Positions 49,504 through 61,464 of a stretch of DNA of 64,000 nt are shown piece after piece. How positions within the stretch are numbered: the stretch's first letter is position 1; every line of letters begins with the position of its first letter. The DNA lies in the NCBI GenBank assembly GCA_028023455.1, contig JAQFVV010006215.1, forward strand, positions 568,580 through 632,579, in the 5' to 3' direction. A program made the translations under genes and the position numbers. This DNA comes from Epiperipatus broadwayi (taxonomy: Eukaryota; Onychophora; Udeonychophora; Euonychophora; Peripatidae). Under the pieces are notes generated by a model. It did no database searches and was not told where the DNA came from. It saw nothing but the letters and a program-made list of their open reading frames with translations.

Positions 49504-50730
49504 AGGGTAATTTTGACTATTTATTGACTAGTTTAACTTTATGCTTTTAATTTGTGTATATATATATATATATATATGCAATAATAAATAATATGTTAAT
49601 ATTGAATAAATATAATGTCTTGTGAAATTTACCAATTTTACTTTAGATAATGGTTGAATTGTTTGCTAGCTGCCAGGTTCAATAACTTTTTGCAGTAAAA
49701 AATTGGGCACTTCTTATTGTATTTTAGATCCTTTTATATAGAATTATCAAAAACGATAACAGTCAGAGAGCAAACTTAAATCAGCCTTTATATTTTAATG
49801 TAAATTGATTTTTAAAATACTGATATTATGTCTATAGAGTTGAGATATTTCATTCCTTTCTAAAACTCTATAATAAATGAAGCTACTAATGTATAATCCC
49901 TTAACAGGAAGCTTTCCAGGGTTTTTTTTTATTTTTCACTTTTCAGGGACATGAAAGTATTTTTTTATGTTTTTCCTCACAATTATTTTACCGAACAGAT
50001 GTTACTTGTTAAGTTTATAAAATACTTAAAAAATATATTATAAATTCCTGTTACATTAAAAAATATTAATAAATCTCTTACAAATTTCATTCACAAAATT
50101 TAATTAATTTTTTTTATCATTATATAGATCGTATGTAGAAACATTAACATATTGCAAACACTATTGTGATTTTTTTACATTTAGTACAAGATTGTCAGTG
50201 AGCATGTTATTTTTTTTTGTAACATTTTGCCAAAATGATTAAAATTTGGGTTTTTTCATTGACAGAAAAACATGCACTGGCAAAGTGTGCAACAACAAAT
50301 GGATTCCTATTTAATGGAATTAATATCTTAGTGACTACAGAAAGAAGAAGATGCATTTGTGGTAATGTTGCAGGTTATTAGAGATTTTCAGCACCAGTAT
50401 GAATAACTCACATTTGTTACTTGATTTCCCCATGTTTTTTATTTTTTTTATTGCACTACAAATTATATTAAATTTATTTTAATTACAATCAATTCTTGTA
50501 CTTTGGTGTAATTTCTTGTACTTTTAGAATAATATAAAAAAATAAATAGAAAGGAAATATTAAATATGACAACTTCTAGTCAGCCATTTTGGAGGCCCCT
50601 GAAAATGAATAATTAAAAAAAAATCTTAGCTAGCTTTCAGTTACAGAATTATGTGTAAGTACTTAAATAAACATATATATGTAATGATAAACAATATTCT
50701 AATATTGAATAAATATATGTGAAATTTACC
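49504..50730. other. No gene; old copy of the 50.7-kb repeat at 49567-49760
   Basis: AAATAATATGTTAATATTGA, GTGAAATTTACCA, GTTCAATAACTTTTTGCAGT and TTTTAGATCC follow one another as they do at 50680-50830, so a diverged third copy of that repeat lies here. The rest is AT-rich without structure. Confidence 0.55.
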
Positions 50731-51146
50731 AAGTCTAGTTTAATTGAACTCCTCTTTAACAATCATGTTCAATAACTTTTTATAGTAAAAAAATGGACTC
50801 TTACCATATTTTAGATCTTTTTAGGAATTATTAATGTTCTTTTTTCTCTAACAAGTAATATCATCATTAAAAAAATATTTTAGGTGACCTGATGACAATA
50901 ATTTTCACTTGCAAAATACTTAATATTATTGTAGATAAATAATGCTCATTATATTACATTTGATCAGACATTATTAAGTCTAGTTTAATTGAACTCCTCT
51001 TTAACAATCATGTTCAATAACTTTTCATAGTAAAAAAATGGACACTTCTTACCATATTTTAGATCTTTTTAGGAATTATTAATGTTCTTTTTTCTCTAAC
51101 AAGTAATATCATCATTAAAAAAAATTATTTTAGGTGACCTGATGAC
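50731..51146 (+). repeat. Direct duplication of a ~170-bp segment
   Basis: 50731-50896 and 50976-51146 are almost identical, from AAGTCTAGTTTAATTGAACT to AGGTGACCTGATGAC, differing by a few indels in A or CTT runs. An 80-bp spacer separates them. No coding frame. Confidence 0.9.
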
Positions 51147-51227
51147 TATATTTGTTCAGGCATTATCAATTCAATATACATAAATAATGATGTAAACATT
51201 AATTCTTATTAAGAGCATGGTCAGCAC

Positions 51228-51330
51228 ATAAATACATATAAGGCTTTAATCTTAATACTATGTGCCTCTTATGGTGAAATTAAGCACTCAAGGCACATAG
51301 TATTAAGGTTAAAGCCTTATATGTATTTAT
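51228..51330. repeat. Foldback with 40-bp arms, one mismatch
   Basis: Left arm 51228-51267 (ATAAATACATATAAGGCTTT ... TATGTGCCT) and right arm 51291-51330 are inverted copies with a single T/C difference and a 23-base loop. AAATAATGATG occurs just outside both arms (51182-51192 and 51331-51341), a possible flanking duplication on a slightly larger unit. Confidence 0.85.
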
Positions 51331-52329
51331 AAATAATGATGATAATTCCAAGTTAATTATTAACTTTCATTTATTAATTGATAAAAAAATTTTAAAATGT
51401 AAGATCAAATATTGCTTCATTATTTGAACCATGATAATTTGGCAAAACACTTTCATGATAAACCAGGTGTAAATTTTTTTTAAAAAAGAAAAATTCATTT
51501 AATAAGCAATTAAATAAATTTATCAAATAAAACAAAGAAAAATATTAAAATAATCCGATAGCTACAATTTTCAAGTTAGGACTTTACATAATGAGGATAT
51601 TTATATAGTAAAAAACATCATGTACCAATAATAATAATAAAAATATTTTATTTTTTCTTTAGCATTAATAGATAAAGTAAAGAACTTGTAGCTTATACAT
51701 AAATATAGGTTAATGATTTAAGAAGATGTTTTAGTTAATATTGAAACCACATATGCAGCATGTATATTCTAATATCCAATTTTATTATACACAATCAACA
51801 ATAAATATTAATAATAATCTTTTGTCCTCTAAATTTTATTTTTATTGTAGAAATGCAAATGAAATTATATATTATTTGAAATATAAAAAATAGAAAAAAA
51901 TCATATTTTCTTTAATGTTGAGGTATAATACTACTATTTTTACTATTATTCCCCCAAGTGTTTTTTTAATTAAATAACAAATAGACTCTATGAATCATAG
52001 AGCATACAAATATCTTTGAAATATTTATTACAATAAATTCATTTTTATATCTTTATTCTTGTATTAAGATTAAAGCATTATTTAAATATCCAATTAAAAA
52101 ATTTACTTTTTATTTTTCTATTATCCTTAGCAGTTTTGCAGAATAAGTTTTCACGTCTCATAGTTTTGTTTTTATCACAGAATAATTGGGATTATTTATT
52201 TTGAATTGAGATTCTGACATGTTTTTCTTCTTTTTTTATTTCTTTTTAAAAATTAATATGATAAGTTTCTTTCCTTTGAAAAATTATAATGAAATTCATT
52301 ATCCAATTATGTGCATATATCTATATATG
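51331..52329. other. No gene recognised
   Basis: AT-rich with A and T runs. No credible frame, inverted repeat or RNA gene seen. Confidence 0.5.
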
Positions 52330-52610
52330 TTATCTAATGAGGTTGCCAATAGCTCTTAACAAGCTTTTCAGAATATCCCTAACTGCAGACCAGTTTCTGC
52401 TTCTGGATTTTTCAGTGAGGTGCTAGGCTTTTTGAGCATTAAATTTAAAATAATAGGTCAAGCCCAGCATTTTATCTAATGGTGGAAAATCTGAAATATT
52501 CAGACACCCATATGTCTTCAAATTCAGCTATCTAACTTAAATAGCCATATGGAACTGAACTAAGTTCAGATACATCATATATTAATAGCTTTAGCAATAT
52601 AAAATTGGCA
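52330..52610 (-). repeat. Old, diverged family A-like element
   Basis: The centre ATATGGAACTGAACTAAGTT + CAGATACATCATAT parallels the unique centre of the 17859-18456 copy. On the minus strand CACTGAAAAATCCAGAAGCA + GAAACTGGTCTG (about 52425-52390) has the hammerhead layout (GAAA, ACTGGT, GTC), but CTGAAAA replaces CTGACGA. Confidence 0.55.
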
Positions 52611-52634
52611 AAGCCTTAATAGCAAAAAATAAAA

Positions 52635-52753
52635 TTGTAAAGAAATCAAGTCATATATAACATGACCTAATTTAACAAGCTTGTATAGCAAGCTATTGGC
52701 AAACAAGCTTGTTAAATTAGGTTATGTGTATATATGACTTGGTTTCTTTGCAA
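52635..52753. repeat. Foldback with ~49-bp arms, adjoining the gap
   Basis: TTGTAAAGAAATCAAGTCAT ... TTTAACAAGCTTG (52635-52683) and its inverse (52704-52753) flank a 20-base loop containing AGCAAGCTATTGGC. Only 18 bases separate it from the run of N. Confidence 0.85.
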
Positions 52754-52771
52754 TTATATATTGTGCCCTTT

Positions 52772-53271
52772 NNNNNNNNNNNNNNNNNNNNNNNNNNNNN
52801 NNNNNNNNNNNNNNNNNNNNNNNNNNNNNNNNNNNNNNNNNNNNNNNNNNNNNNNNNNNNNNNNNNNNNNNNNNNNNNNNNNNNNNNNNNNNNNNNNNNN
52901 NNNNNNNNNNNNNNNNNNNNNNNNNNNNNNNNNNNNNNNNNNNNNNNNNNNNNNNNNNNNNNNNNNNNNNNNNNNNNNNNNNNNNNNNNNNNNNNNNNNN
53001 NNNNNNNNNNNNNNNNNNNNNNNNNNNNNNNNNNNNNNNNNNNNNNNNNNNNNNNNNNNNNNNNNNNNNNNNNNNNNNNNNNNNNNNNNNNNNNNNNNNN
53101 NNNNNNNNNNNNNNNNNNNNNNNNNNNNNNNNNNNNNNNNNNNNNNNNNNNNNNNNNNNNNNNNNNNNNNNNNNNNNNNNNNNNNNNNNNNNNNNNNNNN
53201 NNNNNNNNNNNNNNNNNNNNNNNNNNNNNNNNNNNNNNNNNNNNNNNNNNNNNNNNNNNNNNNNNNNNNNN
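52772..53271. other. Assembly gap of exactly 500 N
   Basis: A round-number run of N, so the true length is unknown. Frames reported through it are meaningless. Confidence 1.
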
Positions 53272-53692
53272 AGGCATGAAAGAGAAAAAAAAAAATTTAC
53301 ATTACATAATTGAAAGACGAAAAGAAAAAAATTATTATTGTTTTTACAGATATTGAAATAGAGAAAGCAGAGATTACATGAAGTAACGAACAATTTATAT
53401 ACCCGGATCTAGAATTTAAACTTTAACTTTAAAATGACCTAATTTGGCCGTGTCTGGTTAGCAATCATTATAATACGATTAGTTAAACTGATTATAGATA
53501 TAAAAAAAATTCTTAGACTAATATTAATTAACATAATATATATATAAAAAAATTTTAAGAATAATAATAATTAAATATACATAACAAAATTTCTATATAA
53601 AGCCCAATATAATTTCCATTCCATTAATATTTATTAAGTTCGTTTTACTAAATTTTATACACGGAATGGCCGTCCGAAATGCTCCAATATTG
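53272..53692. other. No gene recognised
   Basis: AT-rich sequence between the gap and the 3' edge of the gag remnant. No polymerase, integrase or second LTR of the gypsy element is visible. Confidence 0.5.
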
Positions 53693-54817
53693 TTATAACC
53701 CTGGGTCAGGTGGATAATATATATCTCTTGTCATTGACGACTGCGGCCTTGGGTTCTCTAATTTTTGTCTTCTATCCGGTGGTTCTTTGGCCCAATGGCT
53801 AAAATCTAATGTAGTGAGAAATTCACTCATTTCTTCTATGTCCTTTATACGACTGCCACCATCAACTGTTGGATGGCCAGCGGCATGCCACGCTGGATGG
53901 TCCCTATGACATGAGAATCCGAAAAGGCGAACGTTGTAAGGGATTTAAACCGATTCGCTTGGCGGAGGAAAAACTGTGTGTGTGTCTCTTGGGGTATCGT
54001 TCCATATTTTTCCTGGCAGAGCGTATTATAGATACTGCTTTGATGCTCGTTGCTCCAGTACCACTTCATTAACACATCTTTGTAATTTCCGTTTGTTTTC
54101 GGCTTCCATCTCACCATATTCCACCAGTCCTTGGCAGATCCCTGTAGATGGTAGCTAGCTATCGCTATCTGCTCGTCTGGCCCTGTTTTATAAAATTGGA
54201 AAAACTTTTGCAAGCTCTCTAAGTGGGCTTGCAGGCTTTCTCCGATCTCCCCTCTAAAGATCTTGATGTGGATCATCTTGGCTAAATAGCTTTGGTGTCC
54301 AACGTCCATCTTCGCCTCTTCTTTAATGTTGACTTCCTTTTCTGGTTCTTGTGGGTCTTCATCGGTTGGAATGAGGTCTCTCTGCTCATCATATTTTTTT
54401 ACCTCCATGACACTACCTGTTTGCTCTTCTATCATAGGTTCATCAGATCTCTCTTCCTTCATTTCACTCTGCCTGTCTTTAACCTCTTCTACCTTTTTAT
54501 TAACTTTAGATATTCCCAACTGTTCCCTTATTACTTCTAACTCTCTCACTATAGTGTCTTTAAATTCTTGACATTCCCTGACTCTTCTTTTTTCTTCTTC
54601 CTGTCTCCTTTTTGATTCTTCCTCGCTTCTTTTTTTTTATCTCCTCCTCATACATTTCCTTCATTGCTTGCATACTCTGTCTGAGCATCTCCTTCCTGAA
54701 CTTGAAATTATAGTCCATTGATGCTCTGCATTGTTGCGGAGCTTCCCTTCGCTCGGGTGTCGACTCCAAAGCCTCAGATAAATCTAGCTGCTCTGTCTCA
54801 GTATTTTCTGTTTCCAT
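53693..54817 (-). pseudogene. Ty3/gypsy gag, frameshifted
   Basis: Gag packages the element RNA into particles. The start at 54817 opens a charged, Glu/Lys/Arg-rich segment. An indel in the T9 run 54630-54638 (plus strand) ends that frame at 54560. The second frame, open to 53845, has a Lys/Glu-rich stretch, then the retrotransposon gag domain, with FRGEIGESLQAHL, ASYHLQGSAKDWW and TQFFLRQANRFKSL-type blocks. Just after QQLMVAVV the frame stops, but coding sense resumes in another frame near 53853 and runs to 53693, so a second indel is likely. No CCHC knuckle or protease follows. Confidence 0.75.
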
Positions 54818-55362
54818 TTTCTTATTATTTATTTATTTCATTTACACTAGTAGCATTTAACTATCCCCCACCGGTATCTTGGCCCTATAATACTCTTTCC
54901 TTGCCCTATCTCTATTCTACATTGCTGCCCTTAATATACTTAACATATATATTATAACTATCTATTAGTAACGCGTATAAGCCACTGCTGTCTATGACAT
55001 ATATATTTTTACTTTACTAAATTTTATTGTTAAAAACATAATAAACATAATAAGCTTGTGCTGTCTCATTTAGCTACTGATTATTATTATATGTATAAAA
55101 AGATATTTCATTAGATCCGAGTATTTCGTTCCTTCTTACATTACACACACATCCCTGCTTTCCTTAAATTTGTTATTACGCCTGCTGTCCTTTCATTCAC
55201 TCGACCCACATTATTTCGCTCGATTTACTTTTTTTTTTCATTATTTTTATCAAAACAAAATCGTATATATATAGAATAATTAGCCAACCCGGCAACGAAC
55301 GCTAAAGAAATTTATCTGCGTTATTTTTGCTCAGGGTATCTATGGGTTTTATGCTCGAAGCC

Positions 55363-55380
55363 TCACGTTGGAAAGCGCCA
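55363..55380 (-). promoter_or_regulatory. Primer-binding site of the gypsy element
   Basis: TGGCGCTTTCCAACGTGAGG on the minus strand begins at 55380, immediately inside the LTR. It resembles the TGGCGCCCAACGTGGGGC-type site of many animal gypsy elements, complementary to a tRNA 3' end. The exact tRNA is not identified. Confidence 0.65.
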
Positions 55381-55382
55381 AA

Positions 55383-56391
55383 TGCTAAAAAAAAATCTAA
55401 CTATGTAACAGTCAAAACACGTGTATCTCGTTAACATATTGCAGAATTCGACCACCACACAGAACAGCAGCACCATCGAGTAGCGAAGCCACCGGTAATA
55501 CTGAGTTCAAACATAGTTTATCGGTTCCACAATACCATCTATGGAATAACGCCTCTGATGCGACATAAGTAAACACTTCTTTAGGCACGGGGGTCAGGGA
55601 GATGCACGAGATTCATGGGTTTTGTTTCCGAGTTGGCCAACAATCAAACGAATATTAATTAATATATATAATCGAGGAAATGTCTATAATGGGCATCGAA
55701 TAAATGAAAACTTAACTACAGATGTATATTTAGAATTATTTATTTACGTATTTAATAAAAGAAAACATTATTAATGTGATTAATCATATTTTAAATTCAA
55801 AGTCTCAACAGCTAATTGATAATATTATATATATAAAAATACATTTATTTATATGGAGCATTTATTTATATGAAGGCGTAATCTAGCTACCTAGGGTTCT
55901 CGAGTGAGTATTTCTAATGCGTGCTGTAAGGAATTTATACTTTGCACTGCAAGAGTCATCAGTAACGGCGGACATACATTTATTTAATAAAATATTTATT
56001 TTACGACAAAGGGCAAACATTTATTTGAGAGTATATGACGAAGATAATGCCGAGGCGGAGTGATAGAGAGAATAATAAACTAAATAAAAGAACACGTGGT
56101 ACGCTTTAGAAGGCGATGTAAAATGGCAGCGCTGAAACTGCAATGCCGTGAATAAGTTATAAGGGTTTTGGGTTGGTCTCTGCCGCGATCCGAAGAGGTA
56201 AGGTGTCACATGAGCATAACCAGGGACAAGCGGTCCGTGTCGCAATTTGCCAGCTGGCTGCGTGACGGTCATCAAGCCCTACGGGAACATTATCATGTCC
56301 GCTTGTGTAGGACGACTGGGGTTAATTCAACCCTAGAGAATCCGGAGTATTCACGGCGTGGAATGAGCCATCGGGGCTTCAAAATGTAACA
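55383..56391 (-). repeat. Putative 5' LTR of the gypsy element
   Basis: On the minus strand it starts TGTTACATTTTGAAGCCCCG at 56391 and ends near AGCA at about 55383, just before the primer site. AATAAA signals lie near 56010-56025. About 1 kb long. The second LTR is not in the window, so the boundaries rest on the TG start and primer site alone. The frames at 56021-56275 and 56168-56389 are not genes. Confidence 0.6.
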
Positions 56392-57999
56392 CATGTATAA
56401 TATCTAAAAGATTGTGGTAATATTTAACTAGATTTCAAACTCGGCCCAACATTATCACCGTTGACTGAAAGAAAATTGGTGACTCTCAAAGAAATGAAAT
56501 TTACATAATTATTCATTAACATTTAATAATAAAAATATCTAAAAAGGGAATTATTACAGCGAGTATGCCAGCTATTATGGAGGAGTAGACCCTGCATTAC
56601 AATAACTGATTCTTTTAATGCGTGTCGATTTATATGAAATTTAAGTTATTTATAAAAGCAAATATTAATGATAATTCGACACGCATTCACTGTTCAAGCG
56701 ATTATGGATTTAGCTTTAAAACTAAGATAATTATGAGAAGGTAATATTTCAATGATAATTATAAATGAAATGTAGATTTAAGAAATACACACCTAAGAAG
56801 TGATAGAGGGAGGGTAAGCTAGATTATGCGAGAAATTTACAGATTACATGAATTCTCAAATTTTAGTTTCTCAAAATTACAATTTTAACATTTAGAAGTT
56901 ATACAAATAATAGGAGATGAGCTATAGCTTATTATTACTAGAGTACTCTATAATTTGGAATACACACACAGGTACCTGTTTTATAAGATGTTTTCGTCCA
57001 TTGGTTTAATAGCAGATTGTTCGTAATTAGAAGTTTTCTTTCTTGTCCTGGGCATGTTGTTTTATTGATTTTTAACAGCAGCGGCTTTCTTGTTTATTTC
57101 AGGCAGCAGATCATTTTGGTGTTTTTACGATGGGCAAGGTGAAGCTCGGCATATAGTGGGCCATCTCCCGGTGGAGAATAATTTCGGTGCTTACTCGGTC
57201 ATACCTTGCAGTATTAATTTATTTAAGATATTTTAGACGCTCCACTCAAGAGCAAAGCTAAAATTCAAGTGAAAGTCTCCAGCAAGTCTAAGATGGCCTC
57301 CTTTTTCTTATCTTGATCTTTTAAATTTTCTGTTGAGATATTTTTAGGTTTTATTTATCTTGCCCTCAGGATAATCAATGCTCTGCTGGTTTTAATTAGA
57401 AAGAAATTTGCTGTGCTATTGTTTGTTTTTCTTTACATTCGTTAATTACATTCTTTTGGAATTTTGCTATAATTAATTTATTATCTATCACTGACCGATG
57501 CTTTTAAATTTTCAAAGACAAAGGGGAATAAAATTATTTTAACTTTAATTAATTAATACATCAGATTTTGTTAGAATTATTATTTAACGAAATTTAAATT
57601 AGCAATAAATATGAACTTTATAAAATTCAAAATAACTGATTAATATTACACAAAATTTATTTAACTACAAGAAATCTAAATTATATTATTTTATCCATAT
57701 TTATTGCCTTTAATTTGAGATTGAAATGTGTGCGTGTTTATGTTGAATTCTGCATATATTTATACATTTTTAATATTGTTACACACACAATTCGATACCA
57801 AAAAGTTTAAATTTGGGTGGGATAGACTGGTCAGTGAGAGACGACAGAAAAAAGGTGAAACTTGAGATTCGAATACGAATCTCACTGTTTCAATATATAC
57901 ATTCCCCTTTGTGCTAATCCACCTATAAAATAATTACCTAGAAAACAAAAAACAAGCAAATCCTTAGAAAACTAGGTAATTCAAGGATGTGATAGTACC
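56392..57999. other. No gene; short inverted repeat at 56618-56688
   Basis: AATGCGTGTCGA at 56618-56629 is mirrored by TCGACACGCATT at 56677-56688. Composition at 56990-57310 is less AT-rich, which may mean another buried element, but no frame or terminal repeat supports a name. Confidence 0.5.
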
Positions 58000-58138
58000 T
58001 ATATTTATGTTCATACTATGAGGATATAACGTCTTAAATTTAAAAATAAAAAAAACTCTCCTTCTGTTTTCTTTCTTTCATGGAAGAAAAATTATCTTCC
58101 AATATAACCACTCTTAAATCATCACTTGAGTGATCAGG

Positions 58139-58440
58139 TTAATTGAAATGTTTAGAAACTGGTCCATCTTCATTTTTATGTAAAACATCAAACCTATGAT
58201 TGGTCATTCTAATATGTAGACTGTTTTCTGACTCACCTATGTAATGACTCAAGCATATATTACATTCTATTAAATATACCAAGTTCATACTTTTACAATT
58301 AACATAGATAGTTGGGGATATACCATTTAAAACCATGAATGGTATCTCCCTGAACCATCTTTATAACAATAATATGTTTGCATGTAAGACATCTCTTATC
58401 CTCACATGAAAAACATCCCTTTCCTGACACAAAATTAGTG
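58139..58440 (-). pseudogene. GIY-YIG endonuclease with Cys-rich linker
   Basis: MNLVYLIECNICLSHYIGES contains the 'VYLI.C..C...YIGES' signature, followed by SLHIRMTNHR and VSKHFN, the usual Arg and His-containing helices. Upstream in a neighbouring frame is CFSCEDKRCLTCKHI, the C..C...RC..C linker typical of this family. The C-terminal end is cut off at about 58139. The shift between linker and domain makes it non-functional as written. Confidence 0.8.
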
Positions 58441-58669
58441 CCAAAAACGGTTCTTACAAGTCTATCCCTAAGTATTCCATGTCTACAATATATAACTTTA
58501 GGTGGATAGAGAAAAACAGATCTCAGATAATCTGTGGAATTAATATATTAAAATGTTTCTATAATATTTGGTTAATATTAGGTAAATCATCATTGAAGGT
58601 AAGAATCAGTAGTATATTTATCAACTGACTCCTTCTTTACTTAAATAGAAGAATTTCCTTCCTGTCAAC

Positions 58670-58966
58670 TCATGAAGATTTTACCCCTGCCCTATCTAAC
58701 AATCCTTTAGGATATTTCATATTGATAAATTTATTATACAAAATCTTGTTATTTTGCTGAAGAAATCCTTCATCACTGCAAATTGTTTTAATTTTTAAAA
58801 ATTGAATGTAAGGGATATTAGTCTTTAAGTGCTTAGGCTGATTACTATAAAAATGTAAGTAACAATGACTATCAGTTGGCTTTCTATATATATTAGTATT
58901 AAGAATATAATCATTATAAGCAATCTTGACATCAAAAAAATGAGCCACTGTTTTAGAAAAATTCAT
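58670..58966 (-). pseudogene. Penelope-like reverse transcriptase, C-terminal fragment
   Basis: 98 residues on the minus strand. HFFDVKIAYND matches the 'FLDV.I' motif, then TNIYRKPTDSHCYLHFYSNQ and HLKTNIPYIQFLKIKTICSD match the IYRKPTDSH and IPYSQ..R..RICSD blocks, which are diagnostic for Penelope-like RTs. The YVDD-bearing palm upstream is not recognisable. Confidence 0.88.
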
Positions 58967-59164
58967 TGAAAATTGTGTATTTTTATTAAAATTATTTAGA
59001 TAATCAATATATATTATGTTTTGTATGGAAAATCAATACTAGCATTCTGAATATCTGTAAGTTGTATATCATCATATATATAATAAATAATCATACCTTT
59101 TAAAATAACTAAGTGTGAGGCAGTTACTTCAACTATTCAATTATATATATATTATTATTATTAT

Positions 59165-59482
59165 TAGAAGGGATTTGAGTTCAGACTTTCAAGCTCAGTA
59201 CAGCTATCCACTCAATCTTATACACATGACTACATACATGTGAAAAAGATAAATGATCTCTAATATACATATTTTGTGCTAAACCCATAGCATTTTCTAT
59301 CTTATATATATATATTGGAGATGATGATCTGGTCCAATGGATAAGTGCTGGTTCATCACAAAATATGTATATTGGAAATCATTTATCTTTTTCACATGTA
59401 TGTGGTCATGTGTATCAGCTGTATAAGATGGAGTGAGTAGGTGTAGAGAGCTTGAAAGTCTGAATTCAAATTTTCTAATTAC
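59165..59482. repeat. Family B foldback, decayed hammerhead-like motif
   Basis: Arms of about 120 bp (GACTTTCAAGCTCAGTACAG ... TACATGTGAAAAAGATAAAT and inverse) flank an AT repeat. On the plus strand TCCAA, TGGATAA, GTGCTGGTTCATCAC, AAAA, TATGTATA, TTGGA (59333-59376) is the hammerhead layout with a good stem I but a damaged core. It adjoins the Penelope-like remnant at 58000-59100. The frame 59297-59581 is not a gene. Confidence 0.65.
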
Positions 59483-61464
59483 ATTATGTTTAGTATAGAC
59501 AATATTCTTGTATTTAAATATTATATATATGGGTGTGTGTAAACACAAGTAAATATAATTGGTGCTTTTTAAAAATCTCATAAATTATCAATCAGTATAA
59601 AGGTATATAATATTGGTGCAACATTTTTTACATAGTGTAACTAACTATAATACTAAATAATTATTAATTATGGATATTTCAATTAATATCTTGATAGAAT
59701 GTTAATTTTCAAATATGTCATTAGTTTGTTAAAATAATAAATAATTAATATGGTTCTAAAACCTAAGTGGAAAGTTCTGCACAACAATTTTATTCTGTTA
59801 ACAAAAGAAGAGTTTTTTTTTTTTTATCTAATCAGCTGAGAATCAATCCAGGAATCTGCTTTTGAGCTTGTTTATTTACAATTACTACAAACAAGTAACA
59901 TATTCTCAAAATAATATATGTTTATATATTAAATGCTTTTACTGACTGTCAACTAAAAAGATATAAAATAATCATTTCTTCAACCACAATTGGAGTGTTT
60001 ACATTTAATTGGAATAAAAGCATTGGGGTGAGGTATCCAGAAATTAATTAAGTCAATCCTTTGTTGTAAAAAATAGAAATGGACTTTTAATTTCTGGACC
60101 CCCCCCCCCGATACTTTTATTTCAAGTTAAATCTAAAAATTCCAAACATAGTAGAAGAAATAATTATTTCATTTCTTTTTAGTGCACAGTCAATAAAACC
60201 ATTTAATATAATTTTTATATTTTTATTATATATATATCACTAGATATTTCTACTATAAGTAAAAATGTATATCCCTTATGTATATATCATATTTAGTATG
60301 TGCATATAATACATGTGTATATATTGTAAAAAAACATCATTTAATACATATAATTTTATTTGAAATCATTGTCACTCATATAGTATATATACATCATCTG
60401 AAGTAAGTTAATATATATACTCATAATGTATATATAGTATAGTTAGTATGTATACATAATTATATATGTATAATAAACCCATAACTACATTTTCTATTTA
60501 AAGTGTTTGAAAGTTTGTTTTAATTTTAAAATGAGTGTTTAAAAATGCTAAAGAATTATTATTTTAAATAATTAGCATGAGTTTTATTTTATAACTTTTC
60601 AGGGTTGTTTTAAATAATGAGAGTTTATAAGTATTGTTTTAAAATAAAAATAAAAACTAGCAAACAATTTTAAATAGTAAACTTAGTTATTGATTTGTGA
60701 TGTGTTTGGTGGTTTTATACATATATAAGTATGTACACATATTAAATATAACATCATTAAAAAACAGTCAACACTTAGACAATCCCAATATCAATAACAA
60801 AATATAATATATATATTAAGAGTTTAAAATGGTTAAAAATGTTATTAAATTGAAAAAAAATATTTATACTGCCTTCTTGCAATTATTATTTAAAACAAAT
60901 CTAAGTTCTAGGAATAACTGTTAACTGTGGTACATGAAGTTATTGAATATTTTTAATATTTTCCCATTCTCTGTTCCATATATATTAAACTAGTTTACAT
61001 ACTGAAAAGATGTTTCAAATGGATTATGCTAGTATAACTTATATTTAAATATATTAAACCTTGATTTTAAAATTTTATTCTCATTTGAAAAAGATCAAAA
61101 TTTAATAAACCAATTTTCCAATTTTAATAAAAACATTTAAAAAAATCAGAAATTTATTTAAATCATCATCAAATTCCTTTTTGCATATTGATGCATTTAA
61201 ATGATGATGTAATTGTTTTTATTAGAAGGGTCCAGAATTTCAAGAAAAATAGAGAATTAAAACATGATTAGAAAAAACTCTAAACTAATATTCAATAGTT
61301 TTTCACAAAATAATAAATAAATATCAATAATAATGATTTAAAAATAGTGAATAATTATAAAAAATTATTAGTCAGAAACAAAATGGATGAAAGGCTATTG
61401 ACAAATTTAAACTTGGATAGTTTGTTTTTGATAGCAATATTTTAAGATTAAAATAAAACATGCT
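59483..61464. other. No gene recognised
   Basis: AT-rich, with a C10 run near 60100 and several TATATA microsatellites. Short inverted tracts such as AAATCATCATC / GATGATGTAA near 61170-61215 are low complexity. Confidence 0.5.

Larger units (their letters stand above)
53693..56391 (-). mobile_element. Truncated Ty3/gypsy LTR retrotransposon (LTR + primer site + gag)
   Basis: Read on the minus strand: a putative 5' LTR (56391-55383), a primer-binding site directly after it (55380-55363), a leader, and gag (54817-53693). Nothing of pol remains in the 420 bases before the N gap. The combination of TG-starting LTR, TGGCGC primer site and a retrotransposon gag domain supports Ty3/gypsy. Clade not assigned. 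Confidence 0.75.
58000..59100 (-). mobile_element. Second Penelope-like element, 3' part
   Basis: On the minus strand the C-terminal part of the reverse transcriptase (58670-58966), a Cys-rich linker (about 58379-58440) and a GIY-YIG domain (58139-58336) follow in the normal order, separated by shifts. The RT catalytic core upstream of 59000 is lost. It is a different, less decayed family member than the 45-49 kb copy. Confidence 0.82.

Noticed and set aside
52717-53393. Frames of 180-220 residues on both strands
   Set aside because: They run through the 500-N gap; the real residues at each side are few and meaningless.
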